34,107 nt of DNA, from contig QZLA01000373.1 in the NCBI GenBank assembly GCA_004796375.1, positions 1 through 34,107 on the forward strand, given 5' to 3'. Of this stretch, positions 14,986 to 23,382 are shown in pieces; position 1 is the first letter of the stretch; every line of letters starts with the position of its first letter. The notes below the pieces were generated by a model. That model was not told where the DNA came from. It saw only the letters and a list, made by a program, of their open reading frames with translations, and did no database searches. The translations under genes were made by a program, and so were the position numbers. Source of the stretch: Desulfobacteraceae bacterium. GTDB lineage: Bacteria; Desulfobacterota; Desulfobacteria; Desulfobacterales; Desulfobacteraceae.

Positions 14986-15969
14986 ATGAGTTCCATTATT
15001 CCATTTATAATATCAGCATTGATATCCGGTATATGCTCCTGGGTTATTTTCCTCTATGGTCCCCGATGGGGGTTGATGGATGTCGCCAACGGACGCAGCT
15101 CACATTGCGGCGCCATTCCTACGGGGGCCGGTATCGGCCTGCCGCTGGCCTGTACTTTTATGGGACTGTACTTAAGCATTCCATGGATCATCTGGTTGCC
15201 GGTTGTCAGTGTGTCCCTGTTCAGCCTGGTTGGAGACCGTGTCGAGCTTTCAGTTAAAATCCGCTTAATTGTCCAGATACTCTGTGCTCTTATGATCTGC
15301 CTGGGGTGGTTCTATCCCAAGGGCCATACCAGTATTTTGCTTTTAATCTTCTTTATATTTTTCATCACCGGGACCGCCAATATTTACAATTTTATGGACG
15401 GTATCAACGGGATTGCCGGCTTGACTGCACTTCTCGGTTTTATATTTCTAGGAATCTGGGCGGTGCATCACCATTTAAATCCTGATTTTGTGCTCATCAA
15501 CATTGTTCTCGCCGGTGCATCTGCCGGATTTCTGGTATTCAATTTTCCAAAGGCCAGGGTCTTCATGGGAGACGTTGGCAGTATTTTCATTGGGTTCTTT
15601 TTCGCCGTACAAATCATCCAGATGTCGGAAAGTATCTCCGATTTTATATGCCTGGCCAGTTTCCTTCTGCCCTTTTACCTGGATGAGGTCACGACCATGG
15701 CGATACGCTTGAAAAATCGTGAAAATATCACCAAGGCCCACCGGACGCATATGTATCAACTGCTGGCCAATGAACTTAAAATTCCACAGTGGAAGATCAC
15801 CCTGGGCTTTGCGTTGTTCCAGGTCCTGGTAGGATTGATTGTATTCGGGGTTCAGTCAAAACCGGTGTTCTTTATACTTGGCATTGACCTGTTTTTCCTG
15901 GCAGCATTCATTGTGACCACATTCAGGATCAGACAGCTTGCTGCGCATAAAAAACTGGAAATCCGGTGA
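14986..15969 (+). CDS. MraY/WecA/WbpL-like polyprenyl-phosphate HexNAc-1-phosphate transferase
   Basis: This polytopic enzyme transfers a sugar-1-phosphate from a UDP-sugar to undecaprenyl phosphate and so starts a lipid-linked glycan on the cytoplasmic face. The 327-residue protein has about ten hydrophobic segments and the two signature motifs: FMDGINGIAG from residue 136, and FMGDVGS with Gly-Asp at about 195-196. The cytoplasmic loop near residue 255 has RAHRTHMYQ in the form KAHRTHMYQ, the HxH-type motif of WbpL/WecA. AAAAGGA precedes the ATG. It follows the SDR gene by 10 bases, and the next gene overlaps its stop (GTGA). Sugar specificity cannot be read from the sequence. Confidence 0.91.
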   Translation: MSSIIPFIISALISGICSWVIFLYGPRWGLMDVANGRSSHCGAIPTGAGIGLPLACTFMGLYLSIPWIIWLPVVSVSLFSLVGDRVELSVKIRLIVQILCALMICLGWFYPKGHTSILLLIFFIFFITGTANIYNFMDGINGIAGLTALLGFIFLGIWAVHHHLNPDFVLINIVLAGASAGFLVFNFPKARVFMGDVGSIFIGFFFAVQIIQMSESISDFICLASFLLPFYLDEVTTMAIRLKNRENITKAHRTHMYQLLANELKIPQWKITLGFALFQVLVGLIVFGVQSKPVFFILGIDLFFLAAFIVTTFRIRQLAAHKKLEIR

Positions 15970-17903
15970 ATATGAGCAAGGAGCGATTAAATAAGGTTTA
16001 CCAGCGCATGAAAGCCAGCTTTTCAAAAAATACGCTTTTCCTTATTGCCTTTGATATGCTGATTCTTTGCAGTGCGTTTTATCTTTCCCATCAGATCCGG
16101 TTTGACTTTCTGACCCCGGATTGGGCCATGAGACGATTCTTTCAAATCTTGCCCTATGTTCTGGCAATAAAAGTGATCAGTTTTATCGTGTTTGATGTTT
16201 ATAAAGGGATGTGGCGCTATACCAGCCTCAATGATATTATCACCCTCATTAAATCCAGCAGTGTCTCCACATTAATCCTGATTGTTTTTATACTGTTCAC
16301 CACCCGATTTGAAATGGTTTCAAGATCAGTATTTATCATTGACTGGTGCCTGAGCCTGATTTTCATTGTCTCCTCCCGGGTCATCACCCGGATCTGCTTT
16401 GAGCAGTTTTCAGGGCGGGTAAGATTTGAGGAGATCATTCACGCACTGATGAAAATTTTCACCAAACAGCACCTCAAGGGTAAAAAGGTGATCATCATCG
16501 GGGCCGGCGACTGCGGTCAGAAAATCTGCCGTGAGTTTATTGAAAACCCAGCCGTGCAGTCACATGTGGTGGGTTTTCTGGATGATGATACGCATAAAAT
16601 CGGCCGCAAGATTCATGGTATTCCTGTGCTTTCGAACATTGATGACCTTGAAAGCGCTGCCGCCTCCATGGACGTTAACGACGTGGTCATTGCCATTCCG
16701 AGTGCAGGCACCGAAAAGATCAGGCAAATTGTCGATTTGTGCCAGCACGCAGAGATCAATCATAAAATCGTACCGGACATGGGAGAACTCGTTGATGGCA
16801 AGATCGATCTTTCAGCGATCCGGAATGTTGAATATCGGGATCTTCTCGGAAGAGGCCAGGTGAAGCTTGACCGTCAGACCATCGGGGAATACCTTGGCGG
16901 GAAAGTGGTACTGGTCACCGGTGCCGGTGGATCCATCGGAACCGGACTATGCCGGCAGATCTGCCGGTATGCCCCTGAAAAGATCATATTGTTTGAACGG
17001 GCTGAAAGCCCCCTGTTTGAAATTGAGCATGAATTAAAACGCGGGTTCATCAATCTTGAGATCATCCCGGTACTCGGTGACATCCAGGATAAAACTGAAC
17101 TTTTTAAGATCTTTGAGATATATCAACCCCAAATTGTTTTCCATGCTGCGGCATATAAACATGTCCCCATGCTTGAACAATATCCCTGGAAGGCCATTGA
17201 AAACAACATCAAAGGGACGGACAACCTGTTGTGGGCCGCAAGGGAATTCAAAGTCGAAAAATTTGTTTTTGTATCCACGGATAAAGCGGTTAATCCAACC
17301 AGTGTAATGGGAACCAGCAAACGAATTGCCGAACTCATGGTCCAGCAGCATCATGGCATGGAAGGTGCCACCACCAGCTTTATGACTGTGCGGTTTGGTA
17401 ATGTGATCGGCAGTGTCGGAAGTGTTATCCCTTTATTTAAAAGACAAATCCAGGAGGGAGGCCCTGTCACCATCACCCATCCGGATATCACCCGGTTTTT
17501 CATGCTGATCCCAGAGGCCTGTCAGCTCATTTTGCAGGCAGGTGCCATGGGACAGGGGGGAGAAATCTTTATCCTTGAAATGGGGCAGCCCGTCAAGATT
17601 GACACCATGGCAAGGGATCTGATCCGATTTTCAGGATTAGAACCCGAAAAAGACATTAAAATTGAATATACAGGACTACGCCCCGGTGAAAAACTGTATG
17701 AAGAGTTGATGACCGACCAGGAGAATATTATTTCAACTGCGCATCAAAAAATTATGGTTCTGAACAGCACTTCGCAGAATCGGATGCTGGATGGCGAGCA
17801 GGTGCAGATACTCGGCAAAATAGCTCAAAGCCGGGATCATGAAAAGATCCGGGAGGTGCTCAAAGAGATTGTACCTGAATATACGCCAATGGCAAAGGCG
17901 TGA
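15966..17903 (+). CDS. PglF/WbpM/CapD-like membrane UDP-HexNAc 4,6-dehydratase
   Basis: This family makes UDP-4-keto-6-deoxy-HexNAc from UDP-GlcNAc, the precursor of bacillosamine, QuiNAc and FucNAc. The 645-residue protein has four membrane helices (about 25-140). A CoA-binding-like Rossmann fold follows with GAGDCGQ from residue 179, then the SDR domain with VTGAGGSIG (GAGGSIG at 319-325). The catalytic segment reads STDKAVNP (Thr438, Asp439, Lys440). The usual YxxxK is MxxxK (Met448-Lys452), the Tyr-to-Met replacement typical of 4,6-dehydratases of this class. GLRPGEKLYEEL is also present. The start is GTG at 15966 overlapping the preceding stop, with ATG at 15972 as an alternative. The sugar-transferase gene overlaps its end. 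Confidence 0.93.
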   Translation: MNMSKERLNKVYQRMKASFSKNTLFLIAFDMLILCSAFYLSHQIRFDFLTPDWAMRRFFQILPYVLAIKVISFIVFDVYKGMWRYTSLNDIITLIKSSSVSTLILIVFILFTTRFEMVSRSVFIIDWCLSLIFIVSSRVITRICFEQFSGRVRFEEIIHALMKIFTKQHLKGKKVIIIGAGDCGQKICREFIENPAVQSHVVGFLDDDTHKIGRKIHGIPVLSNIDDLESAAASMDVNDVVIAIPSAGTEKIRQIVDLCQHAEINHKIVPDMGELVDGKIDLSAIRNVEYRDLLGRGQVKLDRQTIGEYLGGKVVLVTGAGGSIGTGLCRQICRYAPEKIILFERAESPLFEIEHELKRGFINLEIIPVLGDIQDKTELFKIFEIYQPQIVFHAAAYKHVPMLEQYPWKAIENNIKGTDNLLWAAREFKVEKFVFVSTDKAVNPTSVMGTSKRIAELMVQQHHGMEGATTSFMTVRFGNVIGSVGSVIPLFKRQIQEGGPVTITHPDITRFFMLIPEACQLILQAGAMGQGGEIFILEMGQPVKIDTMARDLIRFSGLEPEKDIKIEYTGLRPGEKLYEELMTDQENIISTAHQKIMVLNSTSQNRMLDGEQVQILGKIAQSRDHEKIREVLKEIVPEYTPMAKA

Positions 17904-18514
17904 ATGATATCATGAAGAGATGGTTTGACATATGGGTTTCTTTGCTGCTTGTTGCACTTCTCTGGCCATTGATGTGCTGTGTCGGACTCTTGGTCCGGTC
18001 AAAGCTCGGCACACCAATTCTTTTCAGGCAGTGCCGTCCAGGGTTGAATGCAGCACCCTTTACTATGTATAAATTTCGAACCTTGACCGATGACAGGGAT
18101 ACGCATGGTCATCTGCTTCCGGACAAGATGCGGATGACAGCCTTTGGCAGTGTTCTTCGGCAACTCAGCCTGGATGAACTGCCTGAACTGTTCAATGTTT
18201 TAAAAGGTGACATGAGCCTGGTGGGTCCAAGGCCTTTGCTGATGCAGTATATCGAGCGGTATAATCCCAGCCAGCTCAGACGGCATCTGGTAAAGCCCGG
18301 TATTACCGGGTGGGCACAGGTGAATGGACGCAATGCGCTGAGCTGGGACAAAAAATTCGAACTGGATGTCTGGTATGTTGATCACCAATCCTTTGGATTG
18401 GATTTGAAGATTCTTCTGCTTACTTTTGTCCAGGTATTCAAACGAGAAGGAATCCATCAGGACGGTCATGTGACCGCTGAAGAGTTTATGGGGAATGCAG
18501 ATCATGGAAGATAG
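17900..18514 (+). CDS. pglC: PglC-like undecaprenyl-phosphate phosphoglycosyltransferase
   Basis: This monotopic phosphoglycosyltransferase places the first sugar phosphate on undecaprenyl phosphate. In Campylobacter the sugar is N,N'-diacetylbacillosamine. The 204-residue protein matches remembered PglC sequence closely: a re-entrant N-terminal hydrophobic helix (about 5-30), YKFRTLTDDRD, the catalytic LSLDELPELFNVLKGDMS with its Asp-Glu dyad, VGPRPLL, and GITGWAQVNGRNALSWDKKF. The start may be GTG at 17900 (GTGA overlap with the dehydratase) or ATG at 17912, which gives a more typical N-terminus. The next gene overlaps its end. Confidence 0.9.
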   Translation: MNDIMKRWFDIWVSLLLVALLWPLMCCVGLLVRSKLGTPILFRQCRPGLNAAPFTMYKFRTLTDDRDTHGHLLPDKMRMTAFGSVLRQLSLDELPELFNVLKGDMSLVGPRPLLMQYIERYNPSQLRRHLVKPGITGWAQVNGRNALSWDKKFELDVWYVDHQSFGLDLKILLLTFVQVFKREGIHQDGHVTAEEFMGNADHGR

Positions 18515-18905
18515 ATTCAAGGACTGGACCTTTCCGGAGATAGTCGATGGTCAACCCACCCGATATAACTGGGTGGTTCAGGGTACGGATCATTTCAAAC
18601 TGGGATATAAGACCGATATCGGTGCATATTCCTACATCAATGCCAAATTCGGTGTTGTTATCGAAGATTTTGTTCAGATCGGATCCCATTGTTCCATCTA
18701 CTCCGCCTCGACCATTGATGGTAAGCAGGGAACCGTTACTTTGAAAAAAAACGCCCGCGTTGGGAGCCACACCACAATCATGCCCGGGATAACGATCGGA
18801 CAAAATTCAATCATCGGCGCTCACAGTTTTGTAAACAAGGACATACCCGATAATGTGATTGCCTATGGCGTGCCAGTAAAAATTATCAAGCCTGTGGAGA
18901 AATAA
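18504..18905 (+). CDS. Left-handed beta-helix acyltransferase (hexapeptide repeat)
   Basis: The 133-residue protein is built mainly of hexapeptide repeats (IGAYSYINAKFGVVIEDFVQ, then VGSHTTIMPGITIGQNSIIG), ending in the acetyltransferase-type IAYGVPVKIIK. The family transfers acetyl or other acyl groups from CoA to sugars. A histidine in IGSHCSIY or VGSHTTI could be the catalytic base. It lacks the N-terminal nucleotide-sugar-binding Rossmann domain of Campylobacter PglD, so it is not a plain orthologue. Its place between PglC-like and PglE-like genes suggests N-acylation of the 4-amino sugar. I prefer ATG 18504 (GGGG 9-12 bases upstream) over ATG 18495, which lies only one base after GGGG. 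Confidence 0.84.
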   Translation: MEDRFKDWTFPEIVDGQPTRYNWVVQGTDHFKLGYKTDIGAYSYINAKFGVVIEDFVQIGSHCSIYSASTIDGKQGTVTLKKNARVGSHTTIMPGITIGQNSIIGAHSFVNKDIPDNVIAYGVPVKIIKPVEK

Positions 18906-18906
18906 A

Positions 18907-20112
18907 ATGAATTTTGCACCTTGGCCCTATTTTGAGGATGATGAAGTTCAATCCGTTATTGATGTACTCAAGTCCGGTGATGTAAACCAATGGACCGGAA
19001 ACGAGATCGCAGAATTTGAAAATGAATTTGCACGCTACATCGGGGTAACCCATGCCATTGCCCTGGCAAATGGAAGCCTGGCTCTCGATATTGCGCTAAA
19101 GGTGTTTGATATCGGCCAGGGAGATGAGGTGATTGTCACCCCCCGCTCATTTGTGGCATCTGCCAGTTGTATCAGCCTGCAGGGCGCGGTACCGGTTTTT
19201 GTTGATGTAGATCCTGTCAGCCAGAATATTACCCTGGAGAATGTTTCCCGCGCTGTGAGTGAAAAGACACGTGCCGTTATTGCGGTCAATTTGTCCGGAT
19301 GGCCCTGTGAGCTTGACCGCTTGCAATCATTCTGTAAAGAAAACGGACTCGTCCTCATCGAGGACTGCGCCCAGTCTCATGGGGCATCTTTTAAAGATAA
19401 AAAAACAGGGGCTTTTGGAGACTGTGCCATCTTTTCCTTCTGCCAGGATAAAATCATGACCACCGGCGGCGAAGGCGGGATGCTGCTCACCAATGATAAC
19501 TCCATCTGGGAAAAAGCATGGAGCTATAAAGACCACGGGAAGAATCCTGGGAAATCCTTTGTCAACAACCCGGAGTTTGGTTTCAGGTGGCTGGTCGACA
19601 GCTTTGGCACCAATTGCCGGATGACGGAGATGCAGGCGGCCATCGGTAGGGTTCAACTCAGAAAACTGGACCAATGGGTCGATAAAAGACGTGAGTATGC
19701 CGGATTCCTGAACGATAATTTGAAGAATGTTCCAGGTCTTCGTCTCACTGTGCCTGAAAAGGAAGTCTACCATGCATATTATAAATACTATGCATTTGTG
19801 GAACCCGGAGCACTCAAGCAGGGATGGAACAGGGACAGTATTCTCAAGAATCTTGAAGATAAAGGTATCCCCTGCAATACAGGTATCTGCCCTGAAATCT
19901 ATCTTGAAGATGCGTTCAGAACCAGCCCTTTTAAAATCAACAACGACCTCATCGATTTAAAACAGGGCGGCAGGGTGACGTCAAGATTACCCAATGCCAG
20001 TGAACTCGGTGAAAACTCCATGATGTTTGTGGTTCACCCAACCCTTGAACCGGCCAGCATCCAGTTCACTATTGACCAGATCCGCAGTGCAATGGAATCA
20101 GCCGTGAAATGA
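18907..20112 (+). CDS. DegT/DnrJ/EryC1/StrS aminotransferase (PglE-like)
   Basis: This PLP-dependent sugar aminotransferase converts a 4-keto-6-deoxy nucleotide sugar into the 4-amino sugar, using glutamate. The 401-residue length is normal. The PLP-binding Asp lies in IEDCAQSHGA, and the Schiff-base lysine is Lys182 in FCQDKIMTTGGEGG. The sequence also has NCRMTEMQAAIGRVQL, standard in this family. GGAGAA precedes the ATG, which follows the acyltransferase stop by one base, and its stop overlaps the flippase start (ATGA). With the neighbouring dehydratase and acyltransferase it completes the enzyme set for a bacillosamine-type sugar. The exact substrate is inferred. Confidence 0.92.
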   Translation: MNFAPWPYFEDDEVQSVIDVLKSGDVNQWTGNEIAEFENEFARYIGVTHAIALANGSLALDIALKVFDIGQGDEVIVTPRSFVASASCISLQGAVPVFVDVDPVSQNITLENVSRAVSEKTRAVIAVNLSGWPCELDRLQSFCKENGLVLIEDCAQSHGASFKDKKTGAFGDCAIFSFCQDKIMTTGGEGGMLLTNDNSIWEKAWSYKDHGKNPGKSFVNNPEFGFRWLVDSFGTNCRMTEMQAAIGRVQLRKLDQWVDKRREYAGFLNDNLKNVPGLRLTVPEKEVYHAYYKYYAFVEPGALKQGWNRDSILKNLEDKGIPCNTGICPEIYLEDAFRTSPFKINNDLIDLKQGGRVTSRLPNASELGENSMMFVVHPTLEPASIQFTIDQIRSAMESAVK

Positions 20113-21455
20113 ACTCCAAAGCCATCCAGCGACTGACAGGCGAGGCCTTCTGGGTGGCCGCCGGGCTAGTATCATCCGTGATTGCACTGCTCATCGGCAC
20201 CCGATCATTAACAGGACTGCTTTCTCCCACAGAATACGGCAAACTGGCATTGTGCATCAGTTTTGCCACATTGATGATGCAGGTCTGCGGAAACCCCATC
20301 AGCATGGCCATTGTTCGCTTCTTTTCCCTTTGGCATCAAGAAGGACGGTTGAATTTATTTTTAACCGAATGCCTCAGATTCACCGGCTATGGTTTAGGAA
20401 TTGCCAGCCTGATTTTCGTGACCCTTACAGGGATTGGTTTTTTTTTTGACGGCCTTCCCGGGCTTCACCTTGGTCTGACGGTGTTCGGTTTTGCCTGTGT
20501 TTTAACCCTCAACCGCATCGGAAACGCGTTTGAAGATGCTGCCCGCAAAAGACGATTCAGGGCAATACTGCAGGGGGCATTTGAAATCGGCCGGTTCCTT
20601 CTCGCCATTCTTCTCATTATCATACTTGACAGTTATCGCACCCCCACGGTGCTCTACGGGTTTATCACTGTCGGCCTGATCATTGTGGGTTTCCACGCAT
20701 GGTTTATTGGAAGGCTGTCTACTCTGCCCCTTCCCTCCTCCGCTTTACAGCCCCTTTCGTTTTCAGATCCGGTTTCATTTCCAGATCGTAGCAACGCGCT
20801 TAAACCGGATGCTATCCGATCTTACGCGCTACCCCTTATCATTTCCAACGGCTCGATCTGGGTCGTCATGATGGCGGAACGATGGGCGCTGACTCACTAT
20901 GGAAATATCAGTGACGTCGGGGGATACGCGGCCGTATACCAGCTGGCGTTTATGCCCATGTTGTTTATCAGCAATTTTCTGATTCTTTTTTTTGAACCGA
21001 TCCTGTACCAGATTACAGGGAAAAGCGACAACGAATCAAATACAGACAAGGCACTCAAGCTGAACCGGTATCTTGCCCTGTCTATTCTGGGTGTCACAGG
21101 CATTATTTTTGTTTCCATGCTGTTCTTATACCCTGCAGTGGGCAAGGTGCTTCTTGGTATCGAGTTCAGAGGTTATGCATGGCTTTTTCCCTGGCTGCTC
21201 CTTGCTGGCGGATGCTTTGCCGCCTCCCAGCAGTTTCTGCTCAAACTGACCATTGAACTTCGCACCCGATCCATTGCCCTTCTCTGGTCTGGTGTAGCGG
21301 CCACAGCCGTGATCAGCTATATTGCCGGTGCATGTTTCTGGCAGCTTGACGGAATTCTTGGGGCAGTCGTACTGGTTAATCTCTCCTTGCTGACATTTAC
21401 AATACTTTTCATGGGCAGAATCAAGAGGACCAATGCGAGTTTTACAACTGATTAA
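20109..21455 (+). CDS. Polysaccharide flippase (Wzx/MOP superfamily)
   Basis: The 448-residue protein is hydrophobic throughout, with about twelve predicted membrane helices and short charged loops, as in lipid-linked oligosaccharide flippases of the MOP superfamily. The N-terminal pattern GEAFWVAAGLVSSVIALLIG followed by LLSPTEYGKLAL is typical of Wzx-like proteins. It would move the undecaprenyl-linked glycan to the periplasmic face. It starts within the aminotransferase stop (ATGA) and overlaps the glycosyltransferase start by 23 bases. It could alternatively export a related polymer precursor. Confidence 0.85.
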   Translation: MNSKAIQRLTGEAFWVAAGLVSSVIALLIGTRSLTGLLSPTEYGKLALCISFATLMMQVCGNPISMAIVRFFSLWHQEGRLNLFLTECLRFTGYGLGIASLIFVTLTGIGFFFDGLPGLHLGLTVFGFACVLTLNRIGNAFEDAARKRRFRAILQGAFEIGRFLLAILLIIILDSYRTPTVLYGFITVGLIIVGFHAWFIGRLSTLPLPSSALQPLSFSDPVSFPDRSNALKPDAIRSYALPLIISNGSIWVVMMAERWALTHYGNISDVGGYAAVYQLAFMPMLFISNFLILFFEPILYQITGKSDNESNTDKALKLNRYLALSILGVTGIIFVSMLFLYPAVGKVLLGIEFRGYAWLFPWLLLAGGCFAASQQFLLKLTIELRTRSIALLWSGVAATAVISYIAGACFWQLDGILGAVVLVNLSLLTFTILFMGRIKRTNASFTTD

Positions 21456-22599
21456 GACCACTTCAGGCGCAGCCTGGGCACTGAAACAGGTGCGGGAACT
21501 GGTCACCCTTGATGTTGATGTGCATGTTGCCCTGCCCGCCTACTCTGGAAATGCCTCTTTATTTGAACTGGCCGGTGCAACCGTTCATGTACTGAATTCA
21601 GACCTCTTGATCAAAACACCCTGGAAGTCATCCATTCAGTTCAAATCGCTGAGGCAGTTGGTTGATGGTGTAAAGCCTGATTTGATCCATTCACATTTTT
21701 TCGGAACCACCATGGTGATGCGTCTGGCGCTAAAAAGGATCCAAGTGCCCAAAGTGTTCCAGGTGCCTGGCCCACTTCACCTGGAACACCGGTTTTTCAG
21801 GGAGACCGACATTCTCACAGCAACCGATCAGGATCACTGGATCGCCTCCTGCCAATGGACAAGGGATACCTATAACACACTTTTAAAACAGCGGTATACA
21901 CCGTCAAGGGGCAGACAGCGGGTTTTTCTTTCCTATTATGGAACAGATCTTGATCATTTTGTCCGCCATGACCGCTCCTACCTCAGAGACATGTTAGGCA
22001 TACCTGAACAGGCCTGTATCGTGGGCATGGTTGCCTACATGTATCCTCCGAAGTATTATCTTGGACAAACCCGTGGTCTCAAGGGCCATGAAGACTTGAT
22101 CGATGCCCTGTCCATGGTCCGGAAGACACATGGAAATGTCCATCTGGTATTTGTCGGAGGAGCGTGGGGCGGTGCAGACCAGTATGAGCATCGCATCAGC
22201 GCATACGGAAAACAGATTCTCGGGGAGCATGTGACCTTTATGGGCACCCGAAAAGATGTTGCACAGCTGTATTCCGGATTTGATCTGGCTGTTCACCCCT
22301 CCTATTCTGAAAATGTCGGCGGCGCTGTTGAATCCCTGCTCATGGGCATCCCTACGATTACAACCGATGTCGGCGGGTTTCCTGACCTGATCCGGCATAA
22401 TCAGACCGGTCTCTTGGCCGAGCCAAGGAATCCCGTAGATCTTGCCGAAAAAATAGTTGCCTACCTGGATGATCCGGATATGGCATCAGCGCATTGTCAG
22501 CGGGGCACGGAACTGACCCGGTATCTGTTTGACGTCAAACGCACGGCAAAAGAGATCAAATTGATCTACCAGACCATCCTGGCACAATCGGTTAAATGA
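21433..22599 (+). CDS. Glycosyltransferase family 4 (GT-B fold)
   Basis: This 388-residue cytoplasmic glycosyltransferase would extend the lipid-linked glycan. The N-terminal half has KPDLIHSHFFG and a Rossmann-like pattern. The C-terminal half has the donor-binding region VGMVAYMYPPK, FVGGAWGG, VTFMGTRKDV and the GT4 motif HPSYSENVGGAVESLLMGIP, with the acidic residues near E286 and E293 that contact the nucleotide sugar. TTDVGGFPDLI and GLLAEP follow. It is the last gene of the locus and the only plain glycosyltransferase. The acceptor and donor cannot be predicted. Confidence 0.9.
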   Translation: MRVLQLIKTTSGAAWALKQVRELVTLDVDVHVALPAYSGNASLFELAGATVHVLNSDLLIKTPWKSSIQFKSLRQLVDGVKPDLIHSHFFGTTMVMRLALKRIQVPKVFQVPGPLHLEHRFFRETDILTATDQDHWIASCQWTRDTYNTLLKQRYTPSRGRQRVFLSYYGTDLDHFVRHDRSYLRDMLGIPEQACIVGMVAYMYPPKYYLGQTRGLKGHEDLIDALSMVRKTHGNVHLVFVGGAWGGADQYEHRISAYGKQILGEHVTFMGTRKDVAQLYSGFDLAVHPSYSENVGGAVESLLMGIPTITTDVGGFPDLIRHNQTGLLAEPRNPVDLAEKIVAYLDDPDMASAHCQRGTELTRYLFDVKRTAKEIKLIYQTILAQSVK

Positions 22600-22665
22600 A
22601 TGAATGGTTGGGCCTATCTAAAAGCCATGAGATGATAAGTGGCTTTGTCCTGAGGTGAGTTTTTG

Positions 22666-23376
22666 TTACGAGAACAGGCTGGCAATCAGGTAGGGTACGG
22701 CAGTTTCAACCCGCATGATTCTTTTGCCGGCTGTCCCGCACATAAATCCGATCCTTTCAAAGGTCTCCACCTCTCTATCAATAAATCCGCCTTCAGGACC
22801 CACAGCGAGAATGACATTCTCAGCAACCTGGGTCGGCAGTGATTGTCGGCCTTTTGGATGGGCCAGCAGGCACAGATGATTTTTTAAAAATGATGGAAGC
22901 TCGTCATTGACAAAACGGGAGAAGAAACGCTTCATGTGTATTTTGGGTAAAACCGTATCCTTGCTTTGCTCAAGTCCTTTAGTCATGTATTCACGGATGT
23001 GGTGATCCGCCAGCCAGGGGGTTTGCCAGTAACTTTTTTCAACCCGCCATGAATTAATCAGGAAAATTTCACCCACCCCAAGTTCCGTGGCAGTGGTAAT
23101 AATCCGGCGCAGCATCTTCGGGCGCGGGAGGGCAATGATCAGGGAAAGGGGTAGTTTACGTGGTGGTTCATGTTCAAGCGTGACAGACAGCTCTACAAAA
23201 GAAGCAGTCAGCCGTGTCACGGTACCTACCCCCATATTGTGGTTGATCAAACCGCACTGCAGGGTATCTCCTTGTGTGATCCGGTTCACCTTGACCAGGT
23301 GATCCATGCGCCGGTCACTGATCCTGACGCGGTCATGTGAAATAAAGTCTTCCCTTGTCAATAAAACAAGATTCAT
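22666..23376 (-). CDS. rsmE: 16S rRNA m3U1498 methyltransferase RsmE
   Basis: RsmE methylates N3 of U1498 in 16S rRNA in the assembled small subunit, using S-adenosylmethionine. The 236-residue protein has a PUA-like N-terminal domain (about 1-75) and a SPOUT knot domain. The expected motifs are LPRPKMLRRIITTATELGV, EQSKDTVLPKI, LAVGPEGGF and the C-terminal RIMRVETAVPYLIA. RVETA replaces the more usual R(T/L)ETA form, and the knot seems intact. It starts six bases after the FAD/Fe-S oxidoreductase and is the last gene of the prfC-ser operon. Confidence 0.93.
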   Translation of the reverse strand: MNLVLLTREDFISHDRVRISDRRMDHLVKVNRITQGDTLQCGLINHNMGVGTVTRLTASFVELSVTLEHEPPRKLPLSLIIALPRPKMLRRIITTATELGVGEIFLINSWRVEKSYWQTPWLADHHIREYMTKGLEQSKDTVLPKIHMKRFFSRFVNDELPSFLKNHLCLLAHPKGRQSLPTQVAENVILAVGPEGGFIDREVETFERIGFMCGTAGKRIMRVETAVPYLIASLFS

Positions 23377-23382
23377 AACCGG

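Noticed and set aside
22621..22646. Inverted repeat AAAGCCA/TGGCTTT between the GT4 gene and rsmE as a terminator.
   Set aside because: The stem is only seven pairs with a 12-base loop, and the T-run does not follow directly. It is too weak to call.
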